From contig JAGWVA010000013.1 of the NCBI GenBank assembly GCA_028875855.1, positions 1 through 64,000 on the forward strand: DNA of 64,000 nt. Reading direction: 5' to 3'. The first letter of the stretch is position 1; each line of letters opens with the position of its first letter. Positions 54,204 to 64,000 of this stretch are shown here, piece by piece. This stretch comes from Paracoccaceae bacterium (GTDB lineage Bacteria > Pseudomonadota > Alphaproteobacteria > Rhodobacterales > Rhodobacteraceae). The notes under the pieces were generated by a model that was not told the DNA's origin, made no database searches, and saw nothing but the letters and a program-made list of their open reading frames with translations. The translations under genes were made by a program, and so were the position numbers.

Positions 54204-54737
54204 TCAGCCCTCGGAACGGTCCTGCTGCGTCCGCAGCCGCGCGTTCAGCGCCGCATGGGCCTGTTGTTGTGCGCGGGCGATGTCGGGGGCCAGGAACTCC
54301 ACGTCCGTCTCGGCGACATGCGCCTGTTCCCAGATCGCCTTCCACTGGCCGTCGATCCGCATCAGCACCAGCCGGCACTGGTAGGGAGATACGATGAAGC
54401 CGTCGGCGCTGACGATTTCCGTGCGATGGGCACCCACGATCATGTCGGGCAGGTTGGGCTGGAACTCCGCCCAGAGACAGGTCCGCCGGTAGTCCACCAG
54501 ACCTTTCGACACAAGTTGCTGGCGATACTCGGAGATCAGGATCTCCATTTCCTCGACCGAAGAGACGACCACCTCGCGCGAGCCGGTGCTCAAGAGGATC
54601 GGCACGCCGATGTGCTGCACGATCAGTCGGAAATCCCCGGTCAGGACGCCAAGCGACACGGCATCCAGATTGCTCTTGTAGATTTCGGTCGCGCTGACCA
54701 CGAACACACCTGCAACATGAACCGATGGCCGCCGCAA
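54204..54737 (-). CDS. Hypothetical protein between thiolase and fadJ
   Basis: 177 residues, unrecognised with certainty. The core SATEIYKSNLDAVSLGVLTGDFRLIVQHIGVPILL followed by CRLVLMRIDGQWKAIWEQAHV looks like a SnoaL/NTF2-like alpha+beta cone: helices, then long strands with a VxRIDGxWK turn. No membrane segment or signal peptide. The first ~10 residues are poorly supported. It lies inside the beta-oxidation gene run on the same strand, with gaps of 129 and 245 bases on either side, so co-transcription is possible but not proven. Confidence 0.65.
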   Translation of the reverse strand: MRRPSVHVAGVFVVSATEIYKSNLDAVSLGVLTGDFRLIVQHIGVPILLSTGSREVVVSSVEEMEILISEYRQQLVSKGLVDYRRTCLWAEFQPNLPDMIVGAHRTEIVSADGFIVSPYQCRLVLMRIDGQWKAIWEQAHVAETDVEFLAPDIARAQQQAHAALNARLRTQQDRSEG

Positions 54738-54866
54738 GGACGCCCTGAGGTAGAATGTAAGTCATCGGGCCACGCTTTTCCACAAATCGCAAGATCAAGT
54801 TGTCCGAAAACGCTCCCATTCTCGGGGGCCGGACAAGGGATGCGCGGGCGCCGACCTGCGACATCG

Positions 54867-56078
<1,212 letters not shown>

Positions 56079-56088
56079 GGGTGCCTCC

Positions 56089-56724
56089 TCAGGCCCGGTC
56101 GGACGGGTTGCCGGGCATCAGTTCATAGGGATGTTTCCAGCCGGGCTGGGCCGCGATGCGGTCGAGCCAGGCGGCGATGTTCGGCCAGTCGTCGCGCGAA
56201 AAACCGAAGGGTTCGGGGTAGTAAAGGTAGCTGCAACAGGCGATGTCGGCGATGGTCACGCTGTCGCCCACCAGCCAGTCGCGGTCCTCAAGATGATGTT
56301 CCAGCGTGGCATAGGCGGCCTTCATGCGGCCTTGAAGCCAGCGGATCGCCTCTTGCGGGCGCTTGTCCTCGGGCAGGAAGTTCATCAGGAACCGCAGCGA
56401 TCCCGCCTGGCTCGACATCTTGTGATTGTCCCAGAACAGCCAGCGCAGCACGTCGCGCCGCTCGGCCTCGTCCTTGCCGCCGAGCTTGCCGGTCTTCGAG
56501 GCGACATATTCCTGGATCACGCCGGACTGGCTGATGGTCACGTCGTCTTCGACGAACACCGGAACCTCGCCCATCTCGTTGATCGCGCGAAAGGCGGGCG
56601 TGCGCGTTTCGCCGTTGAAGAAATCGACATAGACGGGGGTCCAGTCGTAGCCTGCCAGCGTCATCGTCAGCGCCGCCTTGTAGGCGTTGCCGCTTTCGCC
56701 AAAGCAGTAAAGTTTCGCGGTCAT
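56089..56724 (-). CDS. Glutathione S-transferase family protein
   Basis: 211 residues. N-terminal thioredoxin-like domain: KLYCFGESGNAYKAALTMTLAG near 4-25, with Ser/Asn near the glutathione thiol, GEVPVFVEDDVTISQSGVIQEYVA near 52-75 (cis-Pro and SxG glutathione-binding motif). C-terminal helical domain with DWLVGDSVTIADIACCSYLYY (N-capping box). Substrate unknown; in the beta-oxidation cluster it may detoxify reactive acyl compounds (inference). Confidence 0.92.
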   Translation of the reverse strand: MTAKLYCFGESGNAYKAALTMTLAGYDWTPVYVDFFNGETRTPAFRAINEMGEVPVFVEDDVTISQSGVIQEYVASKTGKLGGKDEAERRDVLRWLFWDNHKMSSQAGSLRFLMNFLPEDKRPQEAIRWLQGRMKAAYATLEHHLEDRDWLVGDSVTIADIACCSYLYYPEPFGFSRDDWPNIAAWLDRIAAQPGWKHPYELMPGNPSDRA

Positions 56725-56749
56725 GTGTCGCTCCCGTTGGACAAGGGCA

Positions 56750-56791
56750 GGGGGGTCACACCCCCGTACCCCCGTGAGGTATCTGGGTCCG
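56750..56791. repeat. Dispersed intergenic repeat, copy B (diverged)
   Basis: GGGGGT-CAC-ACCCCC hairpin (56751-56765) followed by GTACCCCCGTGAGGTATCTGGGTCC. Same layout as copy A (G-tract, C-tract, ACCCCC, GAGG-TAT). In the 81-base gap between the GST and small RHH-like genes. Confidence 0.5.
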
Positions 56792-56805
56792 GATCGAAGG
56801 CCAGG

Positions 56806-57018
56806 TCATCTTTTCCGGTCCTCCAGCTCCGCCTTGAACAGCCGCAAGCGGTGGCCAAGGTTGTCGGCATCGGTGACCGAGCCGAAATGTTCGAACAGGA
56901 AGACCAGCGCCTCGTCCTGCGTGATGCCCGCCTCGGCCGAGAAGGCGCGCAGCTTTCGATACGCGTCTTCGGTCAGCATGATCGGAAAGCGGCGGGTGAA
57001 GCGCAGGCGCTTGGGCAT
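56806..57018 (-). CDS. Small ribbon-helix-helix-like protein
   Basis: 70 residues, very basic N-terminus MPKRLRFTRRFPIML, then TEDAYRKLRAFSAEAGITQDEALVFLFEHF near 16-45, a strand-helix-helix pattern of ribbon-helix-helix DNA-binding proteins, and a charged tail. I recall similar short unnamed proteins next to acyl-CoA dehydrogenase genes in Rhodobacteraceae. Could modulate the cluster; function unknown. It lies 27 bases after the acyl-CoA dehydrogenase gene on the same strand. Confidence 0.75.
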   Translation of the reverse strand: MPKRLRFTRRFPIMLTEDAYRKLRAFSAEAGITQDEALVFLFEHFGSVTDADNLGHRLRLFKAELEDRKR

Positions 57019-57045
57019 CGTGTCCTCCCTGACGGTGCCCCGAGA

Positions 57046-58824
57046 CTAGAACGCCTCGGCCGGGAGCGCCATCACCGGCTCGGCCCCGCTTTCGATCCGG
57101 GCAAGGTGCAGGGCTGCCGCGGGAAGCTGACGGGCCATGTAGTAGCGCCCGGTTGCGATCTTGGTGCGGTAAAAGCCCTCGTCCGCCGTTCCGGCCGCCA
57201 GCGCATCGAACGAGGCGCGGGCCATCTTCGCCCACATCAGCCCAAGGGCGACATGGCCGAAGAGATGCAGGAAGTCGGTCGATCCGGCCAGCGCGGCGTT
57301 GGGCGTCTTCATGCCATTCTGCATGAAGAACATCGCCGCCGCCTGCAGGTTCTTCGATGCCGTCTTCAGCGGCTCGAGGAAGCCCTGCTGCATCCCCTCG
57401 TGGTCGGCATTCTCCTTCAGGAAGCCCTTCACCATGTCGAGGAAGGCCATGAAGTGCTTGCCTCCGTCCAGCGCCAGCTTGCGCCCGACAAGATCGAGCG
57501 CCTGCACGCCGTTCGCGCCTTCGTAGATCATGGCGATCCGGGCGTCGCGGACGAACTGGCTCATGCCCCATTCCTCGATATAGCCATGCCCGCCGAAGAT
57601 CTGCTGGGCCTGCACGGTCGAGTCGAAGCCCTTGTCGGTCAGGAAGCCCTTGATGACCGGAGTCAGGAGCGAGATCATCCCGTCTGCCGCCGCATCGCCC
57701 TGCCGGTGGCTGCGGTCGATCAGTTCCGCACCCCAATAGGTCAGTGCGCGGGCGCCCTCGACGAAGCTTTTCTGGTCCATCAGGGCGCGGCGGATGTCGG
57801 GATGCACGATCAGCGGATCGGCCGGACCTTCGGGATTCGCGGCCCCCGTCACGGCGCGGCCCTGCAGGCGGTCCTTTGCATAGGCGAGCGAGGCCTGATA
57901 GGCGGCTTCCGCCACCGCATAGCCCTGAAGCCCCACGCCAAGGCGGGCTTCGTTCATCATGGTGAACATGTTGCGCATGCCCTTGTGCAACTCGCCCACC
58001 AGATAGCCGGTCGCGCCATCGTAGTTCATCACGCAGGTGGCGTTGCCGTGGATGCCCATCTTCTCTTCGATCTTGCCGGGCGCCACGGCATTGCGCGCGC
58101 CCAGGCTGCCGTCGTCCTTCACGAGGAACTTCGGCACGATGAAGAGCGAGATCCCCCGCGTCCCCTCGCCACCGCCCGGCGCCTTGGCCAGCACCAGATG
58201 GATGATGTTTTCCGCAAGGTCATGGTCGCCCGCCGAGATGAAGATCTTCTGCCCGGTGATCTTGTAGCTGCCATCTGCCTGCGGCTCGGCCTTGGTGCGG
58301 ATCAGGCCCAGATCAGTGCCGCAATGCGGCTCGGTCAGGTTCATGGTGCCGGTCCAGTCGAGGCTGACCATCTTCGGCAGGTATGTGGCCTTCTGCTGGT
58401 CCGAGCCGTGGGCGAGGATCGCGCCGATCGCGCCGTGGGTCAGGCCCTGATACATGTTGAACGCCATGTTGGCAGAGACGAAGACCTCGCCTACGGCGGT
58501 GCCCATCAGGTAGGGCAGCCCTTGGCCCCCGAATTCCTCGGGCAGGTCGAGGCCGTTCCAGCCGCCGTCCTTCATCGCGGCGAAGGCCTCCTTGAACCCC
58601 GTAGGGGTAGAGACCACCCCGTTCTCAAGCCGGCAGCCCTCGGCATCGCCGGTCGCGTTCAAAGGCGCCAGAACGTCCGAGGCAAGCTTGCCCGCCTCGT
58701 CGATGATCGCCCCGGTGGTGTCGCGGTCGAGGTCCGCAAAGCCCGCCACGGAGCTTTCGCTGATTTTCAGAACGTCGTGCAGCAGGAACTGGATGTCCTT
58801 CGTCGGGGCCGTGTAGGCGGGCAT
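57046..58824 (-). CDS. Acyl-CoA dehydrogenase (long form, DmdC-like family)
   Basis: FAD-dependent first oxidation of acyl-CoA. 592 residues, the ~600-residue class with an extra C-terminal domain that includes 3-methylmercaptopropionyl-CoA dehydrogenases. Opens [16 protein letters not shown], typical of this class. Seen: [19 protein letters not shown] near 161-179 (substrate/FAD), [28 protein letters not shown] near 195-220 and [23 protein letters not shown] near 410-432 with the active-site region. Exact chain specificity unknown. MerR is 15 bases upstream. Confidence 0.92.
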   Translation of the reverse strand: MPAYTAPTKDIQFLLHDVLKISESSVAGFADLDRDTTGAIIDEAGKLASDVLAPLNATGDAEGCRLENGVVSTPTGFKEAFAAMKDGGWNGLDLPEEFGGQGLPYLMGTAVGEVFVSANMAFNMYQGLTHGAIGAILAHGSDQQKATYLPKMVSLDWTGTMNLTEPHCGTDLGLIRTKAEPQADGSYKITGQKIFISAGDHDLAENIIHLVLAKAPGGGEGTRGISLFIVPKFLVKDDGSLGARNAVAPGKIEEKMGIHGNATCVMNYDGATGYLVGELHKGMRNMFTMMNEARLGVGLQGYAVAEAAYQASLAYAKDRLQGRAVTGAANPEGPADPLIVHPDIRRALMDQKSFVEGARALTYWGAELIDRSHRQGDAAADGMISLLTPVIKGFLTDKGFDSTVQAQQIFGGHGYIEEWGMSQFVRDARIAMIYEGANGVQALDLVGRKLALDGGKHFMAFLDMVKGFLKENADHEGMQQGFLEPLKTASKNLQAAAMFFMQNGMKTPNAALAGSTDFLHLFGHVALGLMWAKMARASFDALAAGTADEGFYRTKIATGRYYMARQLPAAALHLARIESGAEPVMALPAEAF

Positions 58825-58839
58825 CGTCTCTCTCCCTTG

Positions 58840-59238
58840 TCAATTCTGGTGGGGCGCGGCTGACAGGCGGGCAAGCTCTGTCGCCCCCCAGTCCAGTTCG
58901 GCCTCAAGATCACGGATGGCTTCGTCGAGTTCGGCCCGCTGCGCCTTCATCTGGTCGAGGCGGGTCTGCCCGATCTCGATCGCGCGGCGCATCTGCGCCT
59001 CGTTCTGGCTGTCGCGGGCGTAAAGGTCGAGCAGCTGGCGGATGTCTTCAAGGCTCAGGCCAAAGCGCTTGCCGCGCAGGATCAGCTTCAGCCGGGCGCG
59101 GTCGCGCTTGCCGTAAAAGCGCCGCTGCCCGTCGCGACGTGGGGCGATCAGTTCCTTGGCTTCGTAGAACCGCAATGTTCGCGCCGTCACGCCGAAGGCG
59201 TCGCACATCTCGCGGATGGTGAGGTCTTGCTCGCTCAT
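58840..59238 (-). CDS. MerR-family transcriptional regulator
   Basis: 132 residues. HTH: LTIREMCDAFGVTARTLRFYEAKELIAPRRDGQRRFYG near residues 6-42 (MerR signature with RTLRFYE), then KRFGLSLEDIRQLLDLY and a coiled-coil dimerisation helix (~85-120). No cysteine metal-binding loop at the C-terminus, so it is of the fatty-acid/branched-chain (LiuR/PsrA-like) kind rather than a metal sensor. First gene of the beta-oxidation cluster; a near-palindromic site lies upstream. The start is MSEQDLT. Confidence 0.9.
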   Translation of the reverse strand: MSEQDLTIREMCDAFGVTARTLRFYEAKELIAPRRDGQRRFYGKRDRARLKLILRGKRFGLSLEDIRQLLDLYARDSQNEAQMRRAIEIGQTRLDQMKAQRAELDEAIRDLEAELDWGATELARLSAAPHQN

Positions 59239-59301
59239 GGTCCACCGGTCGTTCGCGTTGGGCCAAGAGATGGCCGCCGCGATGGGGTCTGGCAAGGCAA
59301 G

Positions 59302-59317
59302 TTTACGCGAACGTCAA
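59302..59317. promoter_or_regulatory. Near-palindromic MerR-box candidate
   Basis: TTTACG-CGAA-CGTCAA: arms match as inverted repeats except at one position (TTTACG versus TTGACG). Located 64 bases upstream of the MerR start codon, in the gap after the rhomboid gene. Resembles recalled LiuR-type operators (TTTACGT...ACGTAAA). Confidence 0.4.
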
Positions 59318-59352
59318 CGAAACGTCGCGTCACGGATCGGCGACGCGACGTC

Positions 59353-60096
59353 CTAGCGGCGGCGCACACGCGGGATCGTGGTCAGCGTGTTCCGGACAGG
59401 GGTCGGCGGCCAGGGCGGGGCGCCCTCGGTGCGCCGCCAGTGGCGCGGCCCGCCATGCAGGAACCACAGCGGCAGGGTCAGCAGAAGGCCGGCGCCGAAG
59501 CCGCCGACATGGGCCATGTAGGCGACGCCTGCCTGTGTCGGGTCGGCGACGAGACCCGCCAGAAGCTGGATGCCGAACCAGATCGTCAGGACGAGCCATG
59601 CGGGCATGATGAACAGGCGGATGAAAATGAAGATGATGACGACGATGTCCACCTGCGCCCTTGGGTAGAGCAGCAGATAGCCCCCCATCACCCCCGCGAT
59701 CGCGCCGGACGCCCCCACCATCGGGATCGGCGATGCGGGATCGACGGCGATCTGGGCCAGGCCAGCGGCCAGCCCGCAGCAGAGGTAGAAGACCAGAAAC
59801 CCCCCGTGGCCGAAGGCGTCTTCGAGGTTGTCGCCGAAGATCCACAGGAACAGCATGTTGCCCAGAAGGTGCAGCCAGCCGCCGTGCAGGAACATGGCCG
59901 TCACCAGCGTCACCCAATCCTGCCCGGCCGAGATCTGCGCAGGCACCGCCGCCCAAGACATGTAGAAGCGTTCCAACGCGGCAGGGGAGCCGAGGCTGAC
60001 ATAGGTCATCAGGAACACGAACACGTTCACCCCGATCAGGGCGACCGTGACAAGGGGCACCGTGCCCGAGGGGTTGTGATCGCGGATCGGGAACAT
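59353..60096 (-). CDS. Rhomboid family intramembrane serine protease
   Basis: 247 residues, six or more membrane helices. Catalytic serine in MVGASGAIAGVMGGY (Ser130, GxSG) and histidine in AYMAHVGGFGAGL (His196); FLHGGWLHLLGNMLFLWIFGDNLED near 69-93 is the conserved L1-loop/helix-2 region. Cleaves membrane-spanning substrates; the target is unknown. The start MFPIRDHN is chosen over a much longer upstream open frame with no conserved sequence. Between putA and the MerR cluster, same strand. Confidence 0.93.
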   Translation of the reverse strand: MFPIRDHNPSGTVPLVTVALIGVNVFVFLMTYVSLGSPAALERFYMSWAAVPAQISAGQDWVTLVTAMFLHGGWLHLLGNMLFLWIFGDNLEDAFGHGGFLVFYLCCGLAAGLAQIAVDPASPIPMVGASGAIAGVMGGYLLLYPRAQVDIVVIIFIFIRLFIMPAWLVLTIWFGIQLLAGLVADPTQAGVAYMAHVGGFGAGLLLTLPLWFLHGGPRHWRRTEGAPPWPPTPVRNTLTTIPRVRRR

Positions 60097-60155
60097 GGCC
60101 GCAGGCTCGCCCGGCCATGTGTCCCCGTCAAGCGCCCGTGATCGGGCTGCGACAC

Positions 60156-63100
60156 TCAGGCCGCGACAGCCGCCAGCAGTTCGGCGTTCCCGCCCGAGGC
60201 CGTGGTGTCGATGCAGACATGGCGTTCCACCAGCACGCGGCCCGCATCCGGCATCTCGGTCACGAGCGGCAGGATCGGACCTGCGCGGCGCGACAGCGCC
60301 GTGGCGTAGGCGCGCGCGACCTCGGCCTCGCCCCACCAGAGCGCCTGCGAGAAGCCGGTCAGCGTCTCCAGCGCCTCAGGCGGAAGCTGGCCGTCCACGG
60401 CGACGGCGACGCCCCCCGCCGCTTCGACCGCCGCGGCCTGACGCTGGGCCGTGTCCGCGCCCGGTCCAAGGCAAAGCGCGGGCGCGCGGGCAAACAGCGA
60501 CAGGCGGTTCGACTCCCCCGTGGGGCCGGGCAGGTTCGTCACCCGCACCGCGCCTTCGGGGATACGCGCCGCGTTCAGCGCCGCCTGAACCCGGGCCGGA
60601 TCGGCCGCGCGGTCCCAGAGGCTGCCCGCGGGGCGGGGCGCATCGGTGAAACGGGTCAGGTAGTCCGGCCCGCCCGCCTTGGGCCCGGTGCCCGACAGTC
60701 CTTCGCCGCCGAAGGGTTGGCTGCCCACCACCGCGCCGATCTGGTTGCGGTTCACATAGACATTCCCCACGCGGATGCGGTCCACCACCTCCTGCACGCG
60801 GTCGTCGATGCGGCTGTGCAGCCCGAAGGTCAGCCCGTAGCCGGTCGCGTTCACCGCCTCGATCACCTTGCCGATCTCGGCGGCCTTGAAGGTGGCCAGA
60901 TGCAGGACCGGGCCGAAGACTTCGCGCGTGAGCGCCTCGATGCCCGGCACGCGGATCACGACGGGGGCGATGAAATGGCCAGCCGCGGGGCGGGGCAGTT
61001 CCTTCAGCACGCGACCGTCCTTGCGGGCGGCTTCGACATAGGCGGCGATCTCGGCCTCGGCCTGGCCGTCGATCACGGGGCCCACGTCTGTCGAAAGCTC
61101 CCACGGATCGCCGAGGGCCAGTTCCTCCATCGCGCCGAACAGCATCTCCTGCACCGTCTCGGCCACGTCCTCCTGCACGTAAAGGCAGCGCAGCGCCGAG
61201 CAGCGCTGCCCGGCCGACTGGAAGGCCGAGGCAAGGATGTCGCGCACCGCCTGTTCCGGCAGGGCGGTGGAATCGACGATCATCGCATTGAGGCCGCCGG
61301 TTTCGGCAATCAGCGGGGCCGTGGCATTGCCCTTGGTCGCCATCGCGCGCCGGATCGCCTGCGCCGTCTCGGTCGAGCCGGTGAAGGCCACGCCCGCGAT
61401 ACGCGGATCGGCGGTCAGCGCGGCGCCGACCACGGCGCCGTCGCCCGGCAGGAATTGCAGCACGTTCTCGGGCACCCCCGCCTGATGCAGAAGCCGCACC
61501 GCCAGCGCGGCGATCAGGGGCGTCTGCTCGGCGGGCTTGGCAATCACCGCGTTGCCCGCGGCAAGCGCGGCCGAGATCTGGCCGGTGAAGATCGCCAGAG
61601 GGAAGTTCCATGGGCTGATGCAGACGAAGGTGCCGCGCGGCGGCGCGGTCAGCTTCTCTGCCCCCGCAGCGTAGAAGCGCAGGAAGTCGGCCGCCTCGCG
61701 CAACTCGCCCACCGCATCGAGCTGTGTCTTGCCCGCCTCGCGCGCGAGGATGGCGAAGATCGGGCCGTATTCGGCCTCGTAAAGCTCGGCAGCGCGGCGC
61801 AGCACGGCTGCGCGCTCGGCCGCCGGGGCCTGCCAGACGCGGGCCTGTGTCAGCGCCGCCTCGACGTCGTCGGGCGCGGCCGGAACGACGGTGCCCACCT
61901 GTTCCTGCGGACGCGCCGGGTTCGTCACGGGCTGCGGCGCGCCGCCGGTTGCGCCGCCCGCCACCATGGGCGCGGCGTGGAACATCTCGTGCCGGGACGG
62001 CCCGCGCGCCTTTTCGATGGCGGCGAGATCGACGGCCGAGGTCAGATCGAACCCGCGCGAATTCCCGCGCGCGCCGAAAAGGTCGGGGCCCCGCCGGATC
62101 ACCGGGTTCGCGGCTTCGGGCAGCACGGCCTCCATCGCGGCGAAGGGGCAGGCGGCCACCGTTTCGGGGGGCACCTCTTCATTCACGATCTGGTTCACGA
62201 AGGACGAGTTCGCGCCGTTCTCCAGCAGCCGTCGCACGAGATAGGCCAGAAGGTCGCGATGCGCGCCGACCGGGGCATAGATGCGGCAGCGGGTCCCTTC
62301 GGTCGTGTGAACGATCTCGTGCAGGCGCTCGCCCATGCCGTGCAGGCGCTGGAACTCGAAGGCCGTCTTGTCGGTCGCCATCTCGAGGATCGCGGCCACG
62401 GTATGGGCGTTGTGGGTGGCAAACTGCGGATAGATCCGGTCCGTCATGCCCAGAAGCTTGCGGGCATTCGCGATGTAGCTGACGTCCGTCGCGGTCTTGC
62501 GGGTAAAGACGGGGAAGCTGTCCAGCCCCATGACCTGCGCCCGCTTCACCTCGGTGTCCCAGTAGGCGCCCTTGACCAGCCGGACCATGATGCGCCGGTC
62601 CAGCCGTTCCGCCAGCGCATGGAGCCAGTCGATCGCCAGCCCCGCACGCCGGCCATAAGCCTGCACCACGACCCCGAAGCCGTCCCAGCCCTTGAGTGAC
62701 GGGTCCGACAGCACCGCCTCGATCACCTCGAGCGAGAGCGTGAGTCGGTCTGCCTCTTCCGCGTCGATGTTGAAGCCGAGGCCCGCGGCCTTGGCCAGCC
62801 CCGCCAGCGCGCGCACCCGGGGCACGAGTTCGGACATCACGCGGTCGCGCTTGGCGACCTCGTAGCGCGGATGCAGGGCCGAAAGCTTCACCGAGATACC
62901 CGGATTGTCGCGGATGTCGCGGCTCTTGCAGGCCCCGGCGATTGCGCCGATCGCCTTGGAATAGGCAAGATGATACCGGCGGGCGTCGGCTTCGGTCCGC
63001 GCGGCCTCGCCCAGCATGTCGTAGCTGTAGGTATAGCCCTTCGCCTCAAGCGTGCGGGCGCGGTCCATCGCGGACTGGATCGTCTCGCCCAGCACGAACT

Positions 63101-63608
63101 GGCGGCCCATCTCCTTCATCGCGCGGCTGACCGCGCTGCGGATGACCGGCTCTCCCAGCCGCTTCACGGCGCCGCGCAGATGCCCCACGACGCCGGGCGC
63201 GCGGTCTTCCAGCACCTTGCCCGTCAGCAAGAGCGCCCAGGTGGACGCGTTGACCAGGGACGAGGCCGACCGGCCCAGATGGCGACCCCAGTCCGACGGG
63301 GCGATCTTGTCTTCGATCAGCGCATCCATCGTCTCGGCATCGGGCACCCGCAAAAGCGCCTCGGCCAGACACATCAGGGCGATGCCCTCTTCCGTGGACA
63401 GGCCGTATTCGGCCAGAAAGACCTCCATCAGCCCGGGCTTCGCGCTGTCGCGGATGCGGCGGACGAGGTCGGCGCCGCGGGCCACGACACGATCGCGGGC
63501 CGCGGGATCGAGCGCCGCCTGCCGGATCAGCCGGCTGACCAGCGGACCTTCGGGGGCGAGAGTCATCGCCTCGATCCCGTTCAGAAGCTCCTGCAAGATG
63601 GCATCCAT
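60156..63608 (-). CDS. putA: Bifunctional proline dehydrogenase/L-glutamate gamma-semialdehyde dehydrogenase
   Basis: Oxidises proline to glutamate in two coupled steps at the inner membrane. 1150 residues. FAD-dependent PRODH domain ~100-470 with SVKLSALHPRYE near 268-279, FNIDAEEADRLTLSLEV and YAPVGAHRDLLAYLVRRLLENGANSSFV. The aldehyde dehydrogenase domain from ~600 holds FAGNAVIAKPAEQTP-like and QSAGQRCSALRCLYVQED with the catalytic Cys near 815. It lacks the N-terminal RHH DNA-binding domain of enteric PutA, so it is not a self-repressor; the divergent PutR takes that role. Confidence 0.96.
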   Translation of the reverse strand: MDAILQELLNGIEAMTLAPEGPLVSRLIRQAALDPAARDRVVARGADLVRRIRDSAKPGLMEVFLAEYGLSTEEGIALMCLAEALLRVPDAETMDALIEDKIAPSDWGRHLGRSASSLVNASTWALLLTGKVLEDRAPGVVGHLRGAVKRLGEPVIRSAVSRAMKEMGRQFVLGETIQSAMDRARTLEAKGYTYSYDMLGEAARTEADARRYHLAYSKAIGAIAGACKSRDIRDNPGISVKLSALHPRYEVAKRDRVMSELVPRVRALAGLAKAAGLGFNIDAEEADRLTLSLEVIEAVLSDPSLKGWDGFGVVVQAYGRRAGLAIDWLHALAERLDRRIMVRLVKGAYWDTEVKRAQVMGLDSFPVFTRKTATDVSYIANARKLLGMTDRIYPQFATHNAHTVAAILEMATDKTAFEFQRLHGMGERLHEIVHTTEGTRCRIYAPVGAHRDLLAYLVRRLLENGANSSFVNQIVNEEVPPETVAACPFAAMEAVLPEAANPVIRRGPDLFGARGNSRGFDLTSAVDLAAIEKARGPSRHEMFHAAPMVAGGATGGAPQPVTNPARPQEQVGTVVPAAPDDVEAALTQARVWQAPAAERAAVLRRAAELYEAEYGPIFAILAREAGKTQLDAVGELREAADFLRFYAAGAEKLTAPPRGTFVCISPWNFPLAIFTGQISAALAAGNAVIAKPAEQTPLIAALAVRLLHQAGVPENVLQFLPGDGAVVGAALTADPRIAGVAFTGSTETAQAIRRAMATKGNATAPLIAETGGLNAMIVDSTALPEQAVRDILASAFQSAGQRCSALRCLYVQEDVAETVQEMLFGAMEELALGDPWELSTDVGPVIDGQAEAEIAAYVEAARKDGRVLKELPRPAAGHFIAPVVIRVPGIEALTREVFGPVLHLATFKAAEIGKVIEAVNATGYGLTFGLHSRIDDRVQEVVDRIRVGNVYVNRNQIGAVVGSQPFGGEGLSGTGPKAGGPDYLTRFTDAPRPAGSLWDRAADPARVQAALNAARIPEGAVRVTNLPGPTGESNRLSLFARAPALCLGPGADTAQRQAAAVEAAGGVAVAVDGQLPPEALETLTGFSQALWWGEAEVARAYATALSRRAGPILPLVTEMPDAGRVLVERHVCIDTTASGGNAELLAAVAA

Positions 63609-63661
63609 GGCGATTCTCCCGTTTTCACGATGATATCCTGCTGGACGCAGTCCGATTTCCC

Positions 63662-63677
63662 GAAGACTGTTGTCTTC
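63662..63677. promoter_or_regulatory. Inverted repeat in the putA-putR intergenic region
   Basis: GAAGAC-TGTT-GTCTTC, perfect 6-bp arms with a 4-base spacer, in the 97-base gap between divergent putA and putR. A good candidate for a PutR (Lrp-type) binding site. Confidence 0.45.
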
Positions 63678-63705
63678 CGATCCGATTGACCCGATGAGAG
63701 GTCCC

Positions 63706-64000
63706 ATGACGAGCCAACCGATTTTCCCCGAACTCGACCGCTTCGACCGCGCGATCCTTCAGGTGCTGGCCGCCGATGGGCGGATCTCGATCACCGAGCT
63801 GGCGCGGCGGATCGGATTGTCGAAATCCCCCACGCAGGCGCGGGTGAAACGGCTGGAGGAAACCGGCGTGATCACCGGCTATCGCGCGCTGCTGGACCCG
63901 ATCCGCATGGGCCTGTCGCACGTGGCCTTTGTCGAGGTGCGGCTGACCGACACGCGCGAGGCGGCGTTGCAGGCCTTCAACCGCGCCGTCACCCATGTGC
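63706..64000 (+). CDS. putR: Lrp/AsnC-family proline utilisation regulator PutR, partial
   Basis: Only the first 98 residues are in the window. HTH: LDRFDRAILQVLAADGRISITELARRIGLSKSPTQARVKRLEETGVITGYRA (residues ~10-61 by position) is the Lrp/AsnC signature with the LSKSP recognition helix, followed by the start of the RAM effector domain (VAFVEVRLTDT). It is divergent from putA and in relatives activates putA when proline is present. GAGAGG precedes the ATG; an in-frame ATG four codons upstream (63694) is an alternative. Confidence 0.93.
   Translation, partial: MTSQPIFPELDRFDRAILQVLAADGRISITELARRIGLSKSPTQARVKRLEETGVITGYRALLDPIRMGLSHVAFVEVRLTDTREAALQAFNRAVTHV

Noticed and set aside
60117-62699. 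860-codon plus-strand open frame opposite putA
   Set aside because: Antisense shadow of putA with repetitive Arg/Gly/His composition and no ribosome site.

Overview
The window is GC-rich DNA from an alphaproteobacterium, almost certainly a member of the Rhodobacteraceae (Rhodobacter/Paracoccus-like). The evidence is gene content and style: an Ntr-type PtsP, PutA with a divergent PutR, a MaeB malic enzyme with a phosphotransacetylase-like tail, a TIGR02300 FYDLN protein, short inner-membrane MSFLDPND-type and DUF1178 proteins, and a GGGGG/CCCCC + GAGGATATTT intergenic repeat that I recall as common in this family. The genus cannot be fixed from the sequence alone. Nearly everything looks chromosomal and housekeeping or catabolic. 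I see no CRISPR array, rRNA, insertion sequence or plasmid replicon.

Layout. 1-2.2 kb: methionine-salvage pair apt (partial)-mtnP and an Ala/Pro-rich protein. 2.3-7.0 kb: a TPP riboswitch followed by six overlapping genes, thiM-thiE-thiD-thiY-thiZ-thiX, which salvage thiazole and pyrimidine moieties and import the pyrimidine precursor. 7.1-11.5 kb: small oxidoreductases, a GNAT enzyme, then an AT-rich foreign islet (about 8.67-9.83 kb) with a phage-type adenine methyltransferase, then a glycosyltransferase-like protein and an EcsC protein. 11.7-20 kb: ptsP, lysC, an SDR, DUF1178, NUDIX, a histone-deacetylase-like amidohydrolase, thpR, an orphan ParA and tRNA-Met. 20.2-25.7 kb: cytochrome b561, mprF, a GntR regulator with a palindromic operator candidate, a YgjP-type metalloprotease, TIGR02300 and tRNA-Ala.

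25.8-35.6 kb is the most accessory-looking part. A LysR regulator faces a minus-strand operon encoding a split transketolase, an SDR dehydrogenase and a complete TRAP transporter; together these look like a catabolic route for an unidentified polyol or sugar-like compound. Next to it is a LysR/DoxX/two-domain VOC dioxygenase/cytochrome b561 locus. Two consecutive genes there are frameshifted, one by an exact 7-bp tandem duplication. 35.8-44.2 kb: tRNA-Ser, ychF, a WecA-like priming transferase with an overlapping NusG/RfaH-like gene, prpE and maeB. 44.4-48.9 kb: a tight nucleoside-salvage operon cdd-deoA-deoB-add-upp. 49-51.7 kb: a SPOR protein, a degenerate M48-like membrane protein and a sulfotransferase. 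51.8-59.2 kb: a MerR-led fatty-acid beta-oxidation gene set (MerR, acyl-CoA dehydrogenase, small RHH-like protein, GST, thiolase, a small protein, FadB/J). 59.3-64 kb: rhomboid protease, putA and divergent putR (cut by the window end).

The best candidates for new biology are the split-transketolase/SDR/TRAP operon, the orphan phage-type methyltransferase islet, the WecA/NusG-paralogue pair, and the M48-like protein that has lost its zinc motif. None can be proved novel from sequence alone.
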